Source: Stercorarius parasiticus (taxonomy: Eukaryota > Chordata > Aves > Charadriiformes > Stercorariidae). Taken from it: 64,000 nucleotides of DNA. Position numbers and translations under genes: made by a program. The stretch lies in assembly GCA_013396915.1 (NCBI GenBank), contig VWZL01001361.1, positions 952,740 to 1,016,739 on the forward strand, given 5' to 3'. Shown piece after piece: positions 1 through 37,337 of this stretch. Numbering within the stretch: position 1 is the first letter of the stretch; every line of letters begins with the position of its first letter. A model generated the notes under the pieces. The model did no database searches and was not told the DNA's origin. It saw nothing but the letters and a program-made list of their open reading frames with translations.

Positions 1-560
1 CTCTGTGACTGATCATAGTCATTCCATGATTATTTTGCAATTAATAGAAGCATCTTTTATTTGCAGCATAAGTTTGTGAGGCCTGGATTTTCTTTTTATT
101 ACTCTTTTCAATGCACTGTTTAGTCCCGGGTGAATTGTTAATGTTTTCTGGAGACCTTTTGCTGCCTCTAAAAGGCAGCTCCACCATGTGATCAAATGAG
201 TTGATGATTTATTACTGTCTTGTGTAGATCTCACATTTGAGATTGTGATCAAAATCTTGTGATTTTCATGTTAATGCAAGGACAAGCTTCCTTGATCAAG
301 TCTCTGTTAGACTGTGCCATGATACCTGTCTGATTCATGCTCCTGAAGTTTTCTTTCTTTGGAAAACAGTGCATGGAGGAGGATTGATTCAGATCTGGAT
401 CTTACCCTAGCAGGGAGCTGGGACCCATCTGGAGCACGTGTTTGGACACAGAAGCTTGGGAATGCTTCTGGGATATGCAGGCAGTAATATCTTTCCTCAA
501 CATGAATTCACATATAGAAAACGGAAATAGTTATTTGCTATTAAGTGCATTATATTTTGG
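1..560 (+). other. POLQ: POLQ intron 15, distal part
   Basis: This is non-coding sequence left of the first CR1. I looked for the codons that should precede exon 16 (the end of the helicase-like domain) and found none, so the preceding exon lies outside the window. No repeat or RNA gene is recognisable. Confidence 0.6.
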
Positions 561-643
561 ATCATAGAATCATAGAATCTTCGTGGTTGGAAAGGACCTT
601 TGAGCCATACACACACAAAAAAAACCCCCTACAATCTCTGTCA

Positions 644-2296
644 CTAGAGCATGCCCTGAAGTGCCAAATCTACACGTTTCTTAAATACCTCTAGGGATGG
701 TGACTCAACCACCTCCCTGGGCAGGCTGTTCCAGTGCCTGACCCCTCTTTCAGTAAAGTAGTTCTTCCTAATATCTAATCTAAACCTCCCCTGCCACAAC
801 TTCAGACCATTTCCTCTGGTCCTGTCATTATTCACCTGGGAGAAGAGGCCAACACCCACCTCTCTGCAACCTCCTTTCAGGGAGTTGTAGAGGGCAATGA
901 GGTCTCCCCTCAGCCTCCTCTTCTCCAAACTAAACGTGCCCAGTTCCCTCAGCCTCTCCTCATGTGGCTTGGTCTCCAGACCCCTCACTAGCTTGGTAGC
1001 TCTCCTCTGGACCCGCTCCAGCACTTCAATGTCCCTCTTGTACAGAGGGGCCCAGAACTGAACACAGTACTCGAGGTGAGGCCTCACCAGTGCCGAGTAC
1101 AGAGGCACCATCACTTCCCTACTCCTGCTGGCCACGCTATTCCTGATACAAGCCAGAATGCTGTTGGCCTTCTTGGCCACCTGGGCACACTGCTGGCTCA
1201 TGTTAAGCTGGTTGTCCACCAGCACCCCCAGGTCCTTTTCTGCCGGGCAGCTTTCTAGCCACTCTTCCCCAAGCCTGTAGCGTTGCTTGGGGTTGTTGTG
1301 ACCGAAATGCAGGACCCGGCACTTGGCCTTATTAAACCTCATACAATTGGCCTTGGCCCATCGATCCAGCCTGTCCAGGTCCCTCTGTAGAGCCTTCCTA
1401 CCCTCAAGCAGATCAACACTCCCACCTAGTTTGGTGTCGTCTGCGAACTTACTGAGGGTGCACTCAATCCCCTCATCCAGATCATTGATACAGATACTAA
1501 ACAAAACCAGCCCCAAAACTGAGCCCTGAGGGACACCGCTGGTGACCAGCCACCAAGAGGATTTCACCCCATTAATCACAACTCTCTGGGCACGGCCATC
1601 CAGTCAGTTTTTAACCCAGCGAAGAGTACACTTGTCTATGCCATGATTCGCCAGCTTCTCCAGGAGAATGCTGTGGGGGACGGTGTCAAAGGCCTTGCCA
1701 AAGTCCAGATAGACAACGTCCACAGCCTTCCCTGTGTCCAGAAGGCGGGTCACATGGTCATAGAAGGAGATCAGGTTGGTTAAGCAGGACCTCCCTTTCC
1801 TAAACCCATGCTGGCTGGCCCTGATCCCTTGGCTGCCCTGCACTTGCCGTGAGAGCTCACTCAAGATGATCCTCTCCATGATCTTTCCTGGTATCGAGGT
1901 CAGACTGACAGGCCTGTAGTCCCCCGGATCTTCCTTCCGACCCTTCTTGTAGATGGGCATCACATTAGCCACCCTCCAGTCATCTGGTACCTCCCCTGTT
2001 GACCAGGATTGTTGATAAATGATGGAGAGAAGCATGGTGAGCTCTCCCGCCAGCTCCCTGAGTACTCTTGGGTGAGTCACATCCAGCCCCATAGACTTAT
2101 GTGTGTCTAGGTGTAGATTATTATGTGTGTCTAGGTGGATTATGGGTGGGTTGCTCTGCTCTCCATCCTTATCTTCCAGCTCCGGAGGCTGAACACCCTG
2201 GGGATAGCTGGTCTGACTATTGAAGACGGAGGCAAAGAAGGCATTAAGTATCTCAGCCTTCTCCTCATCCTTGGTTGCAACTTTCCCCCCCCACAT
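644..2296 (-). pseudogene. CR1 ORF2 reverse transcriptase, decayed
   Basis: The two long minus-strand frames (2296-1604 and 1579-644) are in the same register and are separated by a single TGA at about 1604-1606, where CR1 normally has Trp in a KNWLDGR-like motif. The first part carries the RT fingers and palm blocks (PIYKKG, YRPVSLTS, QHGFRKGRSC, YLDFGKAFDTV). The second part carries [10 protein letters not shown] and the catalytic FADD box at about 1447-1436, then the CR1 C-terminal region ending near [19 protein letters not shown] poly-G run (+ strand C run, about 2284-2292) shifts the frame upstream, because the next CR1 residues (YINKKRARENLHPLL) continue in another frame. The Ser of YLDFSKAF is Gly here. 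This is a dead copy, but only lightly damaged. Confidence 0.9.
2098..2143. repeat. Short tandem duplication inside the CR1 coding region
   Basis: Two consecutive copies of about 22-24 bases share the core tatgtgtgtctaggtg. In the CR1 frame they duplicate an HLDTH peptide (HLDTHNN then HLDTHKS). The duplication probably arose after insertion. Confidence 0.75.
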
Positions 2297-2449
2297 CCAG
2301 TAAGGGATGGAGATTCTCCCTGGCTCTCTTTTTGTTGATGTATTTGATGATATAGTGCTCTGTGAAGCTAGGAAGCTGTGAAGCTAATTGAAATGGGGGT
2401 AGACCAGAATAGTGCCAGCTCCTTGTGTTGTTTGTTATTTTCTGCATGA

Positions 2450-28420
<25,971 letters not shown>

Positions 28421-28815
28421 CACGAAACGCAGCTGTCTCGCGTGTGGTGAGGCCGGAGGCACCATGGACTGGGCAGATCAAGGGCCAGCATTCTTGCAGG
28501 CAGCGACAGAGGGGCGTGTGGTGCCATCCTCCCTGTCGCGTGCCCACAGATGTCGTTGCAGGCCGGGCTGCCTTCTGAAATGCGTGGTGGAAGCTGGTAT
28601 GGATTCACCAAGCTAAACCCTTCAGAGGTCAGAGAGCGCAGTGAAGCGCGTTTACAGAACTGTGGAATTATTAATTGCTAAAAGCACACTATTTAAATGA
28701 ATTCTGTTAAAATATGCTTGAGCTTGTAATTTAAAACAAAACCCCAAAGCCTAATGAATTTATTACATATGAAATGAGCTGGATTATTACAATAAAACAA
28801 AGCACAAGGATAATT
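28421..28815 (+). other. POLQ: POLQ 3'UTR (short form)
   Basis: This stretch runs from the stop codon to a probable cleavage site about 20 bases after the AATAAA at 28791. The first about 150 bases are GC-rich and the rest AT-rich. The transcript end is inferred from the signal only. Confidence 0.7.
28791..28796 (+). terminator. POLQ: POLQ polyadenylation signal
   Basis: A canonical AATAAA 371 bases after the stop, followed within about 25-50 bases by a GT/T-rich element (ttgttcttgtgtgcaattgt). This is the usual arrangement of a cleavage and polyadenylation site. Confidence 0.8.
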
Positions 28816-31800
28816 TGTTCTTGTGTGCAATTGTGTCTAGGAAAAAAAAAGTCATTGTGTTTGCACTTCATGTTGAATTTTACAGGCCTCTGGTAGGGTA
28901 ATTTTGTACTGAATTCTGCTGATGAGATTCAGGTGCTGAAATGGCTTTAGCGCTGGCTGAATTTCTCACTGAGCAGCTGTGCAGCATTCCAGCATTCACA
29001 GTATGTGGAACGGGTGCTTGGTTGGCCTCCGGCTTTTAGGAAAGCGTTTTGGTGACTGACTGCTGTAAGTCATCCTACTGCTGCCTTGCACGCTGGCCTT
29101 GAGGAGGAGGGACAGTGTTTGGACTCTCTTACAGTTAACACAAAATCACCAGCAAAAACATTCCTTTTTAAGGAATGAAACTCAATTTATTGGTTGAAAC
29201 CTTAGTGGCAATTTGTTTTTTTGTGAAGAAAAAAAAAATGTCTGGCCAGCTGAAGTGACAGCCTTGCTGGTGTTTGAGGTCTGGTGTGTTAGAGAGTTGT
29301 TGCTGAGCAGTGGTGGGTGACCCTGTGGCTCTTCGTTCAGAGACCCATCTCCTAGGGAAGCCTCATACCCTGCCTGTTGGTAGCCTCACTCAAAACTGCT
29401 CAGATTCCTGCCACGCTTTGCCCCCACATCTTTGACTCCATCCCTGTGATCAGGCAGAAAGTTTTTCTGGGAGTTCGGGCTTGTCAAGCTGAGCTGGTCC
29501 CGAGACTGACTTGGGGCAGCTGCTGGGAGCAGATGCTTCAAAAGAGAGGGGACAAGGAAGGAGCTCGCAGGGAATTAATCTGCCACTGTTTGGTGTTGCT
29601 CTCCTCACTGACACCTTCTGCTCTGGCTAAACCTCACATCATGTGGCTTTGTTTCCCTTCCAGATGGTTGCGATGGTTATACAAGTTCAGCTGTTTTTGT
29701 TAACTTCGTACAATGCCTGACCTTGAATTCTGTTATTTTCATCATGTAGCCCTTGTACATTACAAGAAAGGGAGGACAGGTGCCTCCCGTCATCTTCTTT
29801 ATGCCTCTGATTATTTTATCATGCCTTTCTTCTGCAGTCCCTCCCTAATGTAAGCAATCTCCATCTTTCCATTCTTGCCTCCTGTGAGAAATTTTCAAGG
29901 CCCTAATTATTCTTTCATTTCTGAACTTCTGTCGGATCCATTTTAAGATGTGTCCTTTTGAAGTTGTCTTTATAGCCTGATCTGAGGGGATGCATACTTG
30001 GCTTTCGACAGCCTGACAGCATGCTTGAGCTTGTTAACTTCAAATGCGGCGCGTTTGGCATGGCCCGTTATCCTGACATCAGAAGTACCTGGCACCGAGC
30101 TTTCAAGAACGTGGTGAGTTTTAAAAGACGTTAATGGGGCCTGCGTACAAAAGGCCGCATCCTGGATGCCGACCCACCACCTGTCCGTTGTGCGGCAAAA
30201 CGGATGCGTGGCATTGAGTCCGAGCCCCAGGCGAGGATGCCTTGCCTGCCCTGCTCAGCACCGACTTGGATTCTTTCCTCATTTGGATTTCGCTTTACCT
30301 TGAGATTTTTTTTTTTTTTGTTTCCTTCCTGCCCACTCTGCACTGTGGTTTTCTACCACATCTGTCACCTGGTGGCCGAGCTCTTTATCCACAGCGTGCG
30401 GTTGATGGACAGTTGTTTCTTTTCTAAGCTTATTAAAGCTTTTGTTATTAACAGATCTGAGCCTCGGCACCCTGGTGTCTGACCATTTGTGTGCTCTGCC
30501 TGTGAAGATGCTGGGTTGGACTCATTATCAGTTCACATGGGCTAATGATTTCCTGTCCCGGGGTGTCATGTGGTGACACACCTGTGCTGTATTTCAGGCC
30601 TCACCGGAGCTGCTGTAATTTGGGTTGCTTGTTCTTTGGCACGTTACAATATTCTCCTCCTGCATACTGTCTTTAGTATTTCAGAAGGATGGATCTCATA
30701 TGTATTTCCCAACAAGCTCTCTAGACAGGGGTGATGCTAATCAATTAGGGGATTGACACAGAACTAAACTTACTTTGCTAAACAACCCCAATGAGTTCAT
30801 TTGAATTAAGCAGTAATTTGGAGCAAATGAGAAGATAAAAGGCGGCAGTGGCATCTGAGTCATGATATTAGAACTGGCTCTGAGCTGTTGCCTGATTGCT
30901 GCTATTTACCTTCCTTAATTCTGATTAGACTTTAACAATTAGTGAGGCTAAGCAGGGGAAGCAGAAGGCGGCTTATGTCAGGTGTGCAGAGGCACTGCTT
31001 GGAACCGTGCAGAAGATGATACCTGCTCTTTCTGAAGTTGGTAGAAGGAGATTGGCTGCTCGCATTACTTATTTTGGCCTGTGGGACCCCCTCTCCCCAC
31101 CTCTGATGGGCTGAGGCCTGTGTTTAGCTAGAAGCTTAGCTTTTTTCTAGTTCAGGACCCGATAACCAGAGTGCAGGCTGTTCTCTGTGGTCTTGTAGAC
31201 AAAATGGGATGCATGGATTGTGTTTGCTCTCTGTTTCTCAGCTGGTTTGCGTGTCTTTCTCTTTGCAGTCCACTCCTGCCTCCTGTTACTTGGCGCTGCG
31301 CAGCAATGCAGTAATACACGTGGTCCGGCAGCCCGAGAAGACGGATGAATGCCGCGGAAGGGATAGGAGTTCTGTTTGTTACGGCAGCCTTGTCACTTGG
31401 TGTCCACGGCACTGCTGCTGCAGCCTGGTCCTGCCCTGTGCCCTGCGCTGCCCTTGCCCGGCTGCTGCGCCAGCAGGTGGGTTTCTGTCTGCCAGAAGAA
31501 ACTGGGTTGGGACCCAGTCCTGACAAATCGCTGTGGTCACTGGGACCGCCTTGTCTTCACCTCATGTGAACCTGTGTGATCCAGCTCCTCGCAGGGAGAG
31601 TCCTGTCCCCTTGGGCTGCCGAGCAGCCTTGCTCCGTTCGGTTCATATCCGCTTTCTTGTCAAAAAACCCTCAAGTTTCGATTGTATGGGGCAGAACTTC
31701 CCTGGATTCAGTAGCAGGAACTCCTGCCGTTGATGTTTGATAGAGCTATTCAGTCCTTTTTCCTCACATGCAGACCATAAGCTTGTTTTGCTTGGTCTTT

Positions 31801-32493
31801 CTGCTGCAGTTTTCCTTCTATCCCTGCCTACTGAGAGTGCTCCATGCGCTTTCTGGTAGCTGGGCAGTGGTGAGAGAGAAGCGGGTGACTAAAGACGACA
31901 CACAGTAACCTGATCTGGTTTGGTCCTTTTGCCTTTCTCCTATGCTATTTGCATTTCATCAAGAAGAGAGTTGTAGAGTTTTTCCTGCTGTTTTCTTCCC
32001 CATAAATCTGTTGCTGAAAAGAGGGAGCTGGAAGCTCAGTAGCTTTGGCTGATGTTTTTGAGCCTCTCCTGGCAGAGCAACTCAAACGTGTTGTTGGTAA
32101 AGTGCCCTGAAACAAGCTCTTCTTTGCCTTTCTGAGGTTCCAACTTGTAGGTGACTGCTTTTAACCCAAAGTGGAAATGAGGTGAAGGGTGCTCTTGGTT
32201 GGCTGAGAAGCCCAGGTTTGAGGCTAATAGTATTCCTGGGGACTGGTGGTGTGATTCCGAGCGCTGTGTGAGCTCCCTGCAGTAAAGCATCAGCTGGAGC
32301 CCAGGTTCTGTCCCTCCATGAGCTGCCGGAGGACGGGAGGTGGCCATTGCCCCCCACCAACAGCCGTGGCTGCATTTCCCCTATTCCTCAGTGAGTGAGT
32401 AAACTCCACCCAAGGCTTTACGTAAACCATGCACCTTTGAAATACTATAAAGCATCCAGGAGTAGAGGTTGAAAAAAAAAAAAAGAGATCTAC

Positions 32494-32494
32494 N
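32494..32494. other. Ambiguous base (N)
   Basis: The only N in the window, shortly after a 13-base A run. It marks an unresolved base call, not a feature. Confidence 0.95.
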
Positions 32495-34114
32495 TGAAAC
32501 AGCCTCAGTTAAAGATACCTTAGTTTTCCTTTTGTGACGCTGATTTAGGATACCTGTGGAAACAGGACATGGTTAGCGCAGGAGTGTGTGATTCACCCCA
32601 GATTAGCCTTTGTTCTGAGATACAGGTAATGACTCGTTAACAAACCCCAGACATATTCTGTCCACATTTCCTCGACACTGAATCTGAATATTGTTTGCTA
32701 TTTAAAAAAGTACAGTTTGATTTGTTGATTTAATCACAAAACAAAACACATGAATGGAAACACTCATTTACGTGACTATTGCTTATACACTAAGATGAGA
32801 AGTTGACTTACAAATGGCCACGCGTAGTTCCTTAATGAGAGAGAGTGTGTTCTTACTAAGACCATACCAAGGCAAAAAAACCATTCAAGACTGAAATATA
32901 CTGTGCTTGAATTCACCTTTAGGTTACGGAACAGGTTGTATGGGGGGCACCTGGGGTATTTAAGGGACGTGATCAACTGAAATCTGGCTTTTTGCCTGTG
33001 TTACAATACACAGAGTTTATAAATGGTGGAGTCCTGAGGTTGAACGCAGCTCTTATTTAAGCTGCAGTGTTTTCTTCACTTAAATTGTATACTGAAAAAA
33101 AATATTTTTATATGCATATCTTGTTACAATGTACATGTTGTGGTGTGAAAAGGCTTCTCTAAAAGGAATCCATAAACTGTTTTAGAAGACTTCTATTTGT
33201 GATAACTTTACACAATATATGTAGTAAATGGAGTGTTTCTGTTAAGTATTTTTCTAACAAGCTATAGTCTGGTAATATAGGGAATGTATAATTGATGCAC
33301 ATAGTTGAACTGTAAAAAAAAAAATTTAGAACGCAGGTCATTATGCAAACCAAAACCTGATTCTCAAATTTTCCTTTATCTTGTCTTTTACTTCAAGATT
33401 TGAAGCTTAAGTTAAAAATTTAGGAATGGATTTTAATTTTTTTTTAAATACAATAGCTTGTATGTCATTGAAGATTTGCCAACTCTGAAAACATATAAAT
33501 AATCTAATATGTAATGTATTTTCTCTGTATACTCTGTCTATCTACAGCTCTGTGCCTAAGATTAAACGCATCTGGTGGAGCCCGGAGGTGCGGGTGTGCT
33601 GCTGGGAGTTCTGTGTGTCTGGGTTTGGATGTGGCTGTGGTAGAGAGCTCCTGTAAGGAAGAACCTGAGGAAACAGGGCATCCAAATGAACAAAAAGCAT
33701 TTTAAGAAGTCGAACAACTATTTCCAGCCTATCTATATCTGGTCTATTCTAGGTGCGGATTGCGATGTTGAAGATACCGCTAAGTTTAGGATTTTGCTTG
33801 AGGTGGTGCTGTTTTAGTGGGAAAGGTGAAAGCACATGATTTCAACATCCAGCGACAGCGAGTGTCCTCAATGTCCTTGCAGCAAGTCAGGTCAGGTGCT
33901 GTGCCCATTATTCCTTTCACTAACAGCCTTTAGTGGCGTTCAGGTCAGGCCTTTCAAAAATCCCACACTCCCCCTCATCTCACAAGAAATCAACCAGGCG
34001 AGAGTTTTTCCTCCCTCATTGAAGTTTTTAAGTGATGAGTTTGGTTTTTTTCCCCACATACATGGTAAATCGTGATAGAAAGCATTTAACAGTGTGCACT
34101 AACAAACTTATACA

Positions 34115-34165
34115 ACATATACATTACATATATATATTTATATATATAGAATGTTCTATATACAA
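34115..34165. repeat. AT-rich TA/TATATT simple repeat
   Basis: Alternating ATAT/TATATT sequence without a fixed unit, in the intergenic region. Confidence 0.75.
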
Positions 34166-36639
34166 ACATATACAACTTTTTAGATCTCTACAGACTACAA
34201 GAAAATTGATAATTATAGTCACAAGAGGTGAACTGAACAGAAATAGTAATTTGTAACTGTCTGGAAATATGTAACATATGTGAGAGTGGAAAGCAAGATA
34301 CAGCTGTGACCTTGATGGGGAGTACTAGAGAAAAGTTGCTTAAAAGTTTAGTATTAAAAATTGTAAGTTTGAGGGATGCTAGATTCTCGTTTCTCTGTTG
34401 CATAAAAATGCAAATGGAAATCTACTGGTAGGTTGGTTTTTGGTTTTTTTTTGTTTCCCCCCCATCCCCCCCCCATGTTAAGCTAGAGACTGTTGGCAGC
34501 CAAAGTTGGTCAGGTGTTGTGTAAATGACTTGTTGAAGACACTTTTCTCTCTGGGTGTGCTGTAGTGATTTGCAATTAGAAGTTGCTCTCAAGTTTTTAC
34601 ATCTGATTCTTAAAACGAGCGAGTGGGTTTCCAGCTCCTCCAGCCTGAAAACATTGCCGCTGGAATCAAGGTAATGGGAATCTTATCTGCAATCTGCTTA
34701 AAGGCTGCCTGTGTTACGCCAGTTCATAGTGGAAACTGGTCCCGTAGCCTGTGGGTCTACAAGTGCCACACTGGAACCAGTAACGGCCTCTCCATCCGCA
34801 CCAGCTCAGTGCAGAGGCAAGCGTAGAGCTGGGTACAGAATGAACGCTGGTGGGGGTGGCCTGGGCTTGGTATTAGTGAAGGGTGGCTAGTTGGTCTGTA
34901 AAAGCAGAGAAGGCGGAGAAAAATAAGGTCTAAAAAGTTGGCTAGAGGGTTTGAAAGCTGCCCCAAGTGATTTTGTTGCCCAGAGCGTAAGCCAGAGTTT
35001 TGTTGTGGAGTATAGGGAGAGCACAGGCAGAGTGCTTATTTAAATAGAAGATGGCTATAATGTTGTTCTCGTTTATTTCTCATTCTGGATGTCTGGTTAC
35101 AGTGGTGCTTCCTCACACACGCAAGGTCTGTGACCTGGCCACTGGAAGGAGTTCCCCAACCCCCTTCCTATTGGCATCAGAGCGGTGAGTTTGCTGTTTC
35201 CTCAAACACCCACAGACAGACAGACATCCTCTCAGCTCATGGACAACTCCAATTCCTTATCTCTCAGCAGAAACCTAGGCATTGCTTGGGCTTTGACCTT
35301 TTTCCCAACAGGTTTCTATGGCTCTCACAATTACAGCGCAGTTTCTCCTGTGACAGAGGGGAACGTGCTGAGTCTCATGCCCAGTTGCGCTAGACCTGTC
35401 AGGGCATTGCTTTGCTTTTGCCTACATAGAAATGTAAAAATCCTGTAAAGCGTGACATTCCTGTTGTGCTACAATGTGAATTTAAAACTTGAACACCTCA
35501 GCTCTGTTCCAACCCTTTAACTTGTGCAGCTGGGCTGACAGTGAAACCAGACTTCTGGACTGTACGTTTTCCTGGACTCCTTTTTATTGTAAGAAAAGGA
35601 AGGATATAGGAACAGCATCTTTGAGAGCAATCATCTGAACACTGGGATGATATAAATGCCAGTGAAGCTAAGGCCCAGTCAGGAGGGGGACACTGCCTGT
35701 CTGCATCAGTGTCTGTCAGGACTCCTTGAAGAGACAGAGGATGCCACTCCTCTCATACAGTAAACTTTTAAATGCTGCTTTTCCACCTTTTCCTCACTTT
35801 TCTTTTCTAATTTGAAACTATGTCCAGGCCTTCAGTGCTTTGTTTCCAAGCCAATCTTGGGAAAAAAATTCTAACTGAGCAGTTGACCTGTGTGGCAGTG
35901 AGGCTCTGGTAGGCCACCGTGGCTGCAGGACACCTGTGGACTAGGACTCTATTTGCGCAGACAGGGAGGTTCTACTTTCTGTTCTCTTCTGTAGCTGCAT
36001 GTTGGAGAGTTTTCTGCAGCGCTCACTGTAGAAACCAAACAAGCCCCTTTGAAGCAGAAGTAAATCACTTTTAGCAGTGTGAGCAGAAAATCAATTGCCA
36101 TGCAGCCGTGGTGTCGTTTTATGTATGTGCCAATTCAGCGCCGTATGTTGACAATTGTTTTTCATGCTCCTCCCCTGGCCCAGCGTTTAATCGTGCTGCT
36201 GTGATCTCTCTCGCCCAGCTTTAGGGGGGGGTTACTGTGCAGTTTCCTTATTTCAACTGACCACTTAAGAAAAAATCACTGCTGTGCAAGCTGCTAAGCA
36301 GCTTCTGCGAGCAGAACTTGACAGGACTCTCCAACTTGTAGCCCTGCGGTTTCCCATCTTGCCTTTCCGAACTGGAAGAAGCCATTTCCTAAGCTGGTTT
36401 TCTATTCCTGCTACCGAGAAATAAGGCAACCAAGTGATACAGACACCACGGGGATGAAAAACGCCACAGCCCCCTTCAAGGACAACTGAGATGAATCTAG
36501 AGCACATTTAAAGAAGTACTGATAAGGATGACATGTCACGTGCTCTGAATTGCAAATAAACCATCTATGCTGATGTTTTAATGACATTTCAGATAGTGCC
36601 TGTCTAGCTACATGAAAAATCTATAAATCTGGGGCACAG

Positions 36640-37295
36640 GATTTTGAAGTTATTTATTTTTCTGGTAGGAGTTAAAGAGCACTGATTTCAAGCAAGGTTT
36701 TTTAAGGGAAATAAATAGCAGATAAGAAAATGCAGCTCAACTCATTTTTGTGTTGAGAATGGTAGCAAACATGCTTGAAATGTACTGGCTTTTTGTAATG
36801 TCACTTTTAAAAAATAAATATTTTTGCCATTTAATTTTTTTTTTTCTCAGAATAGAAATAAATCCCATTTTTCTTCGGTCACAACATGCTTTCTTTTTCT
36901 CTTTTTTTTTTTTTTAAGATGACAATTAGTCATGCAAAGTTTTATAAGTGCATTAACATTCGAGTTTGTACAGAATATTTTTAACCAGACGCACTCCCCA
37001 CAGTTCATACCTACAGCTTCTGAAAAAACTACATGCCACAGTGATGACTGAGTTCCTTTTGGAAAAAAAATTGGGTACCGCATGAGCCAGCTGTTGCAGT
37101 AAGACCCACATGATTCTAGCTTCCGTCTTGTAAAATTTCTCCTTGACTCCCACTGTGATGAATCCAGTAATAGTAACAGGAAAACATCTTCTAGGAGAAA
37201 AAACTGTCTCTGGCCAGTGACTGGTAGATTTGGGAATGAACGTTGCTTCCCTGAACAGTGTTCTTAATAAAGCCACAAGCAGCTTCTTTGAAAGT
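36640..37295 (-). other. STXBP5L: STXBP5L 3'UTR (proximal part)
   Basis: This is the minus-strand sequence following the TAG at 37298-37296. It is AT-rich, with a T14 run on the + strand (36902-36915) that would be an internal A tract in the mRNA. Possible poly(A) signals are at 36835-36830 (ATTAAA) and 36658-36653 (AATAAA). The true end is not determined, and long 3'UTRs are usual for this neuronal gene. Confidence 0.6.
36653..36658 (-). terminator. STXBP5L: Candidate STXBP5L polyadenylation signal
   Basis: A minus-strand AATAAA (TTTATT on +) about 640 bases after the stop. An ATTAAA variant lies nearer, at 36830-36835. Neither has an outstanding downstream GT element, so use is uncertain. 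Confidence 0.4.
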
Positions 37296-37337
37296 CTAAA
37301 ACTGGTACCACTTTTTGTCCTTGTATTTCAGCATCAC
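37296..37337 (-). CDS. STXBP5L: STXBP5L terminal coding exon
   Basis: On the minus strand, the acceptor cccatttctgtag is followed by VMLKYKDKKWYQF and TAG. Human ends in LMLKYKDKKWYQF. This is the end of the R-SNARE helix plus the conserved aromatic tail. With only 13 codons it is invisible to length-based gene finding. Confidence 0.97.
   Translation of the reverse strand: MMLKYKDKKWYQF

Larger units (their letters stand above)
561..2400 (-). mobile_element. CR1 LINE retrotransposon, 5'-truncated, antisense to POLQ
   Basis: The element reads on the - strand. Its 3' end is at about 561-576, where two copies of the CR1 terminal octamer (ATTCTATG-like, seen here as catagaat) lie beside the typical ggttggaaaggacctt block. 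Moving to higher coordinates, the sequence encodes the C-terminal portion and then the reverse transcriptase of CR1 ORF2. Coding similarity fades after about 2355, so the 5' boundary is approximate. The element is truncated, as most CR1 copies are, but at about 1.8 kb it is long for a bird copy. It sits in POLQ intron 15, within about 80-130 bases of the exon 16 acceptor. Confidence 0.93.
28816..36620. other. Intergenic region between the convergent POLQ and STXBP5L genes
   Basis: About 7.8 kb with no supported gene. Open frames here are short, start and stop at random, and show no domain. Part of the right side (below 36620) may belong to a longer STXBP5L 3'UTR. It holds simple-sequence patches (T run near 30307, AT-rich patch at 34120-34160), a single ambiguous base at 32494, and stretches at about 30720-30965 and 36060-36180 that look like conserved non-coding elements by composition. 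Confidence 0.7.

Noticed and set aside
1076..1529. Plus-strand frames over the CR1
   Set aside because: They are complements of the conserved minus-strand CR1 coding sequence.
31152..31579. Several overlapping frames up to 124 codons between POLQ and STXBP5L
   Set aside because: GC-rich intergenic sequence, with frames on both strands equally open and no recognisable protein. No gene is known between these neighbours in human.
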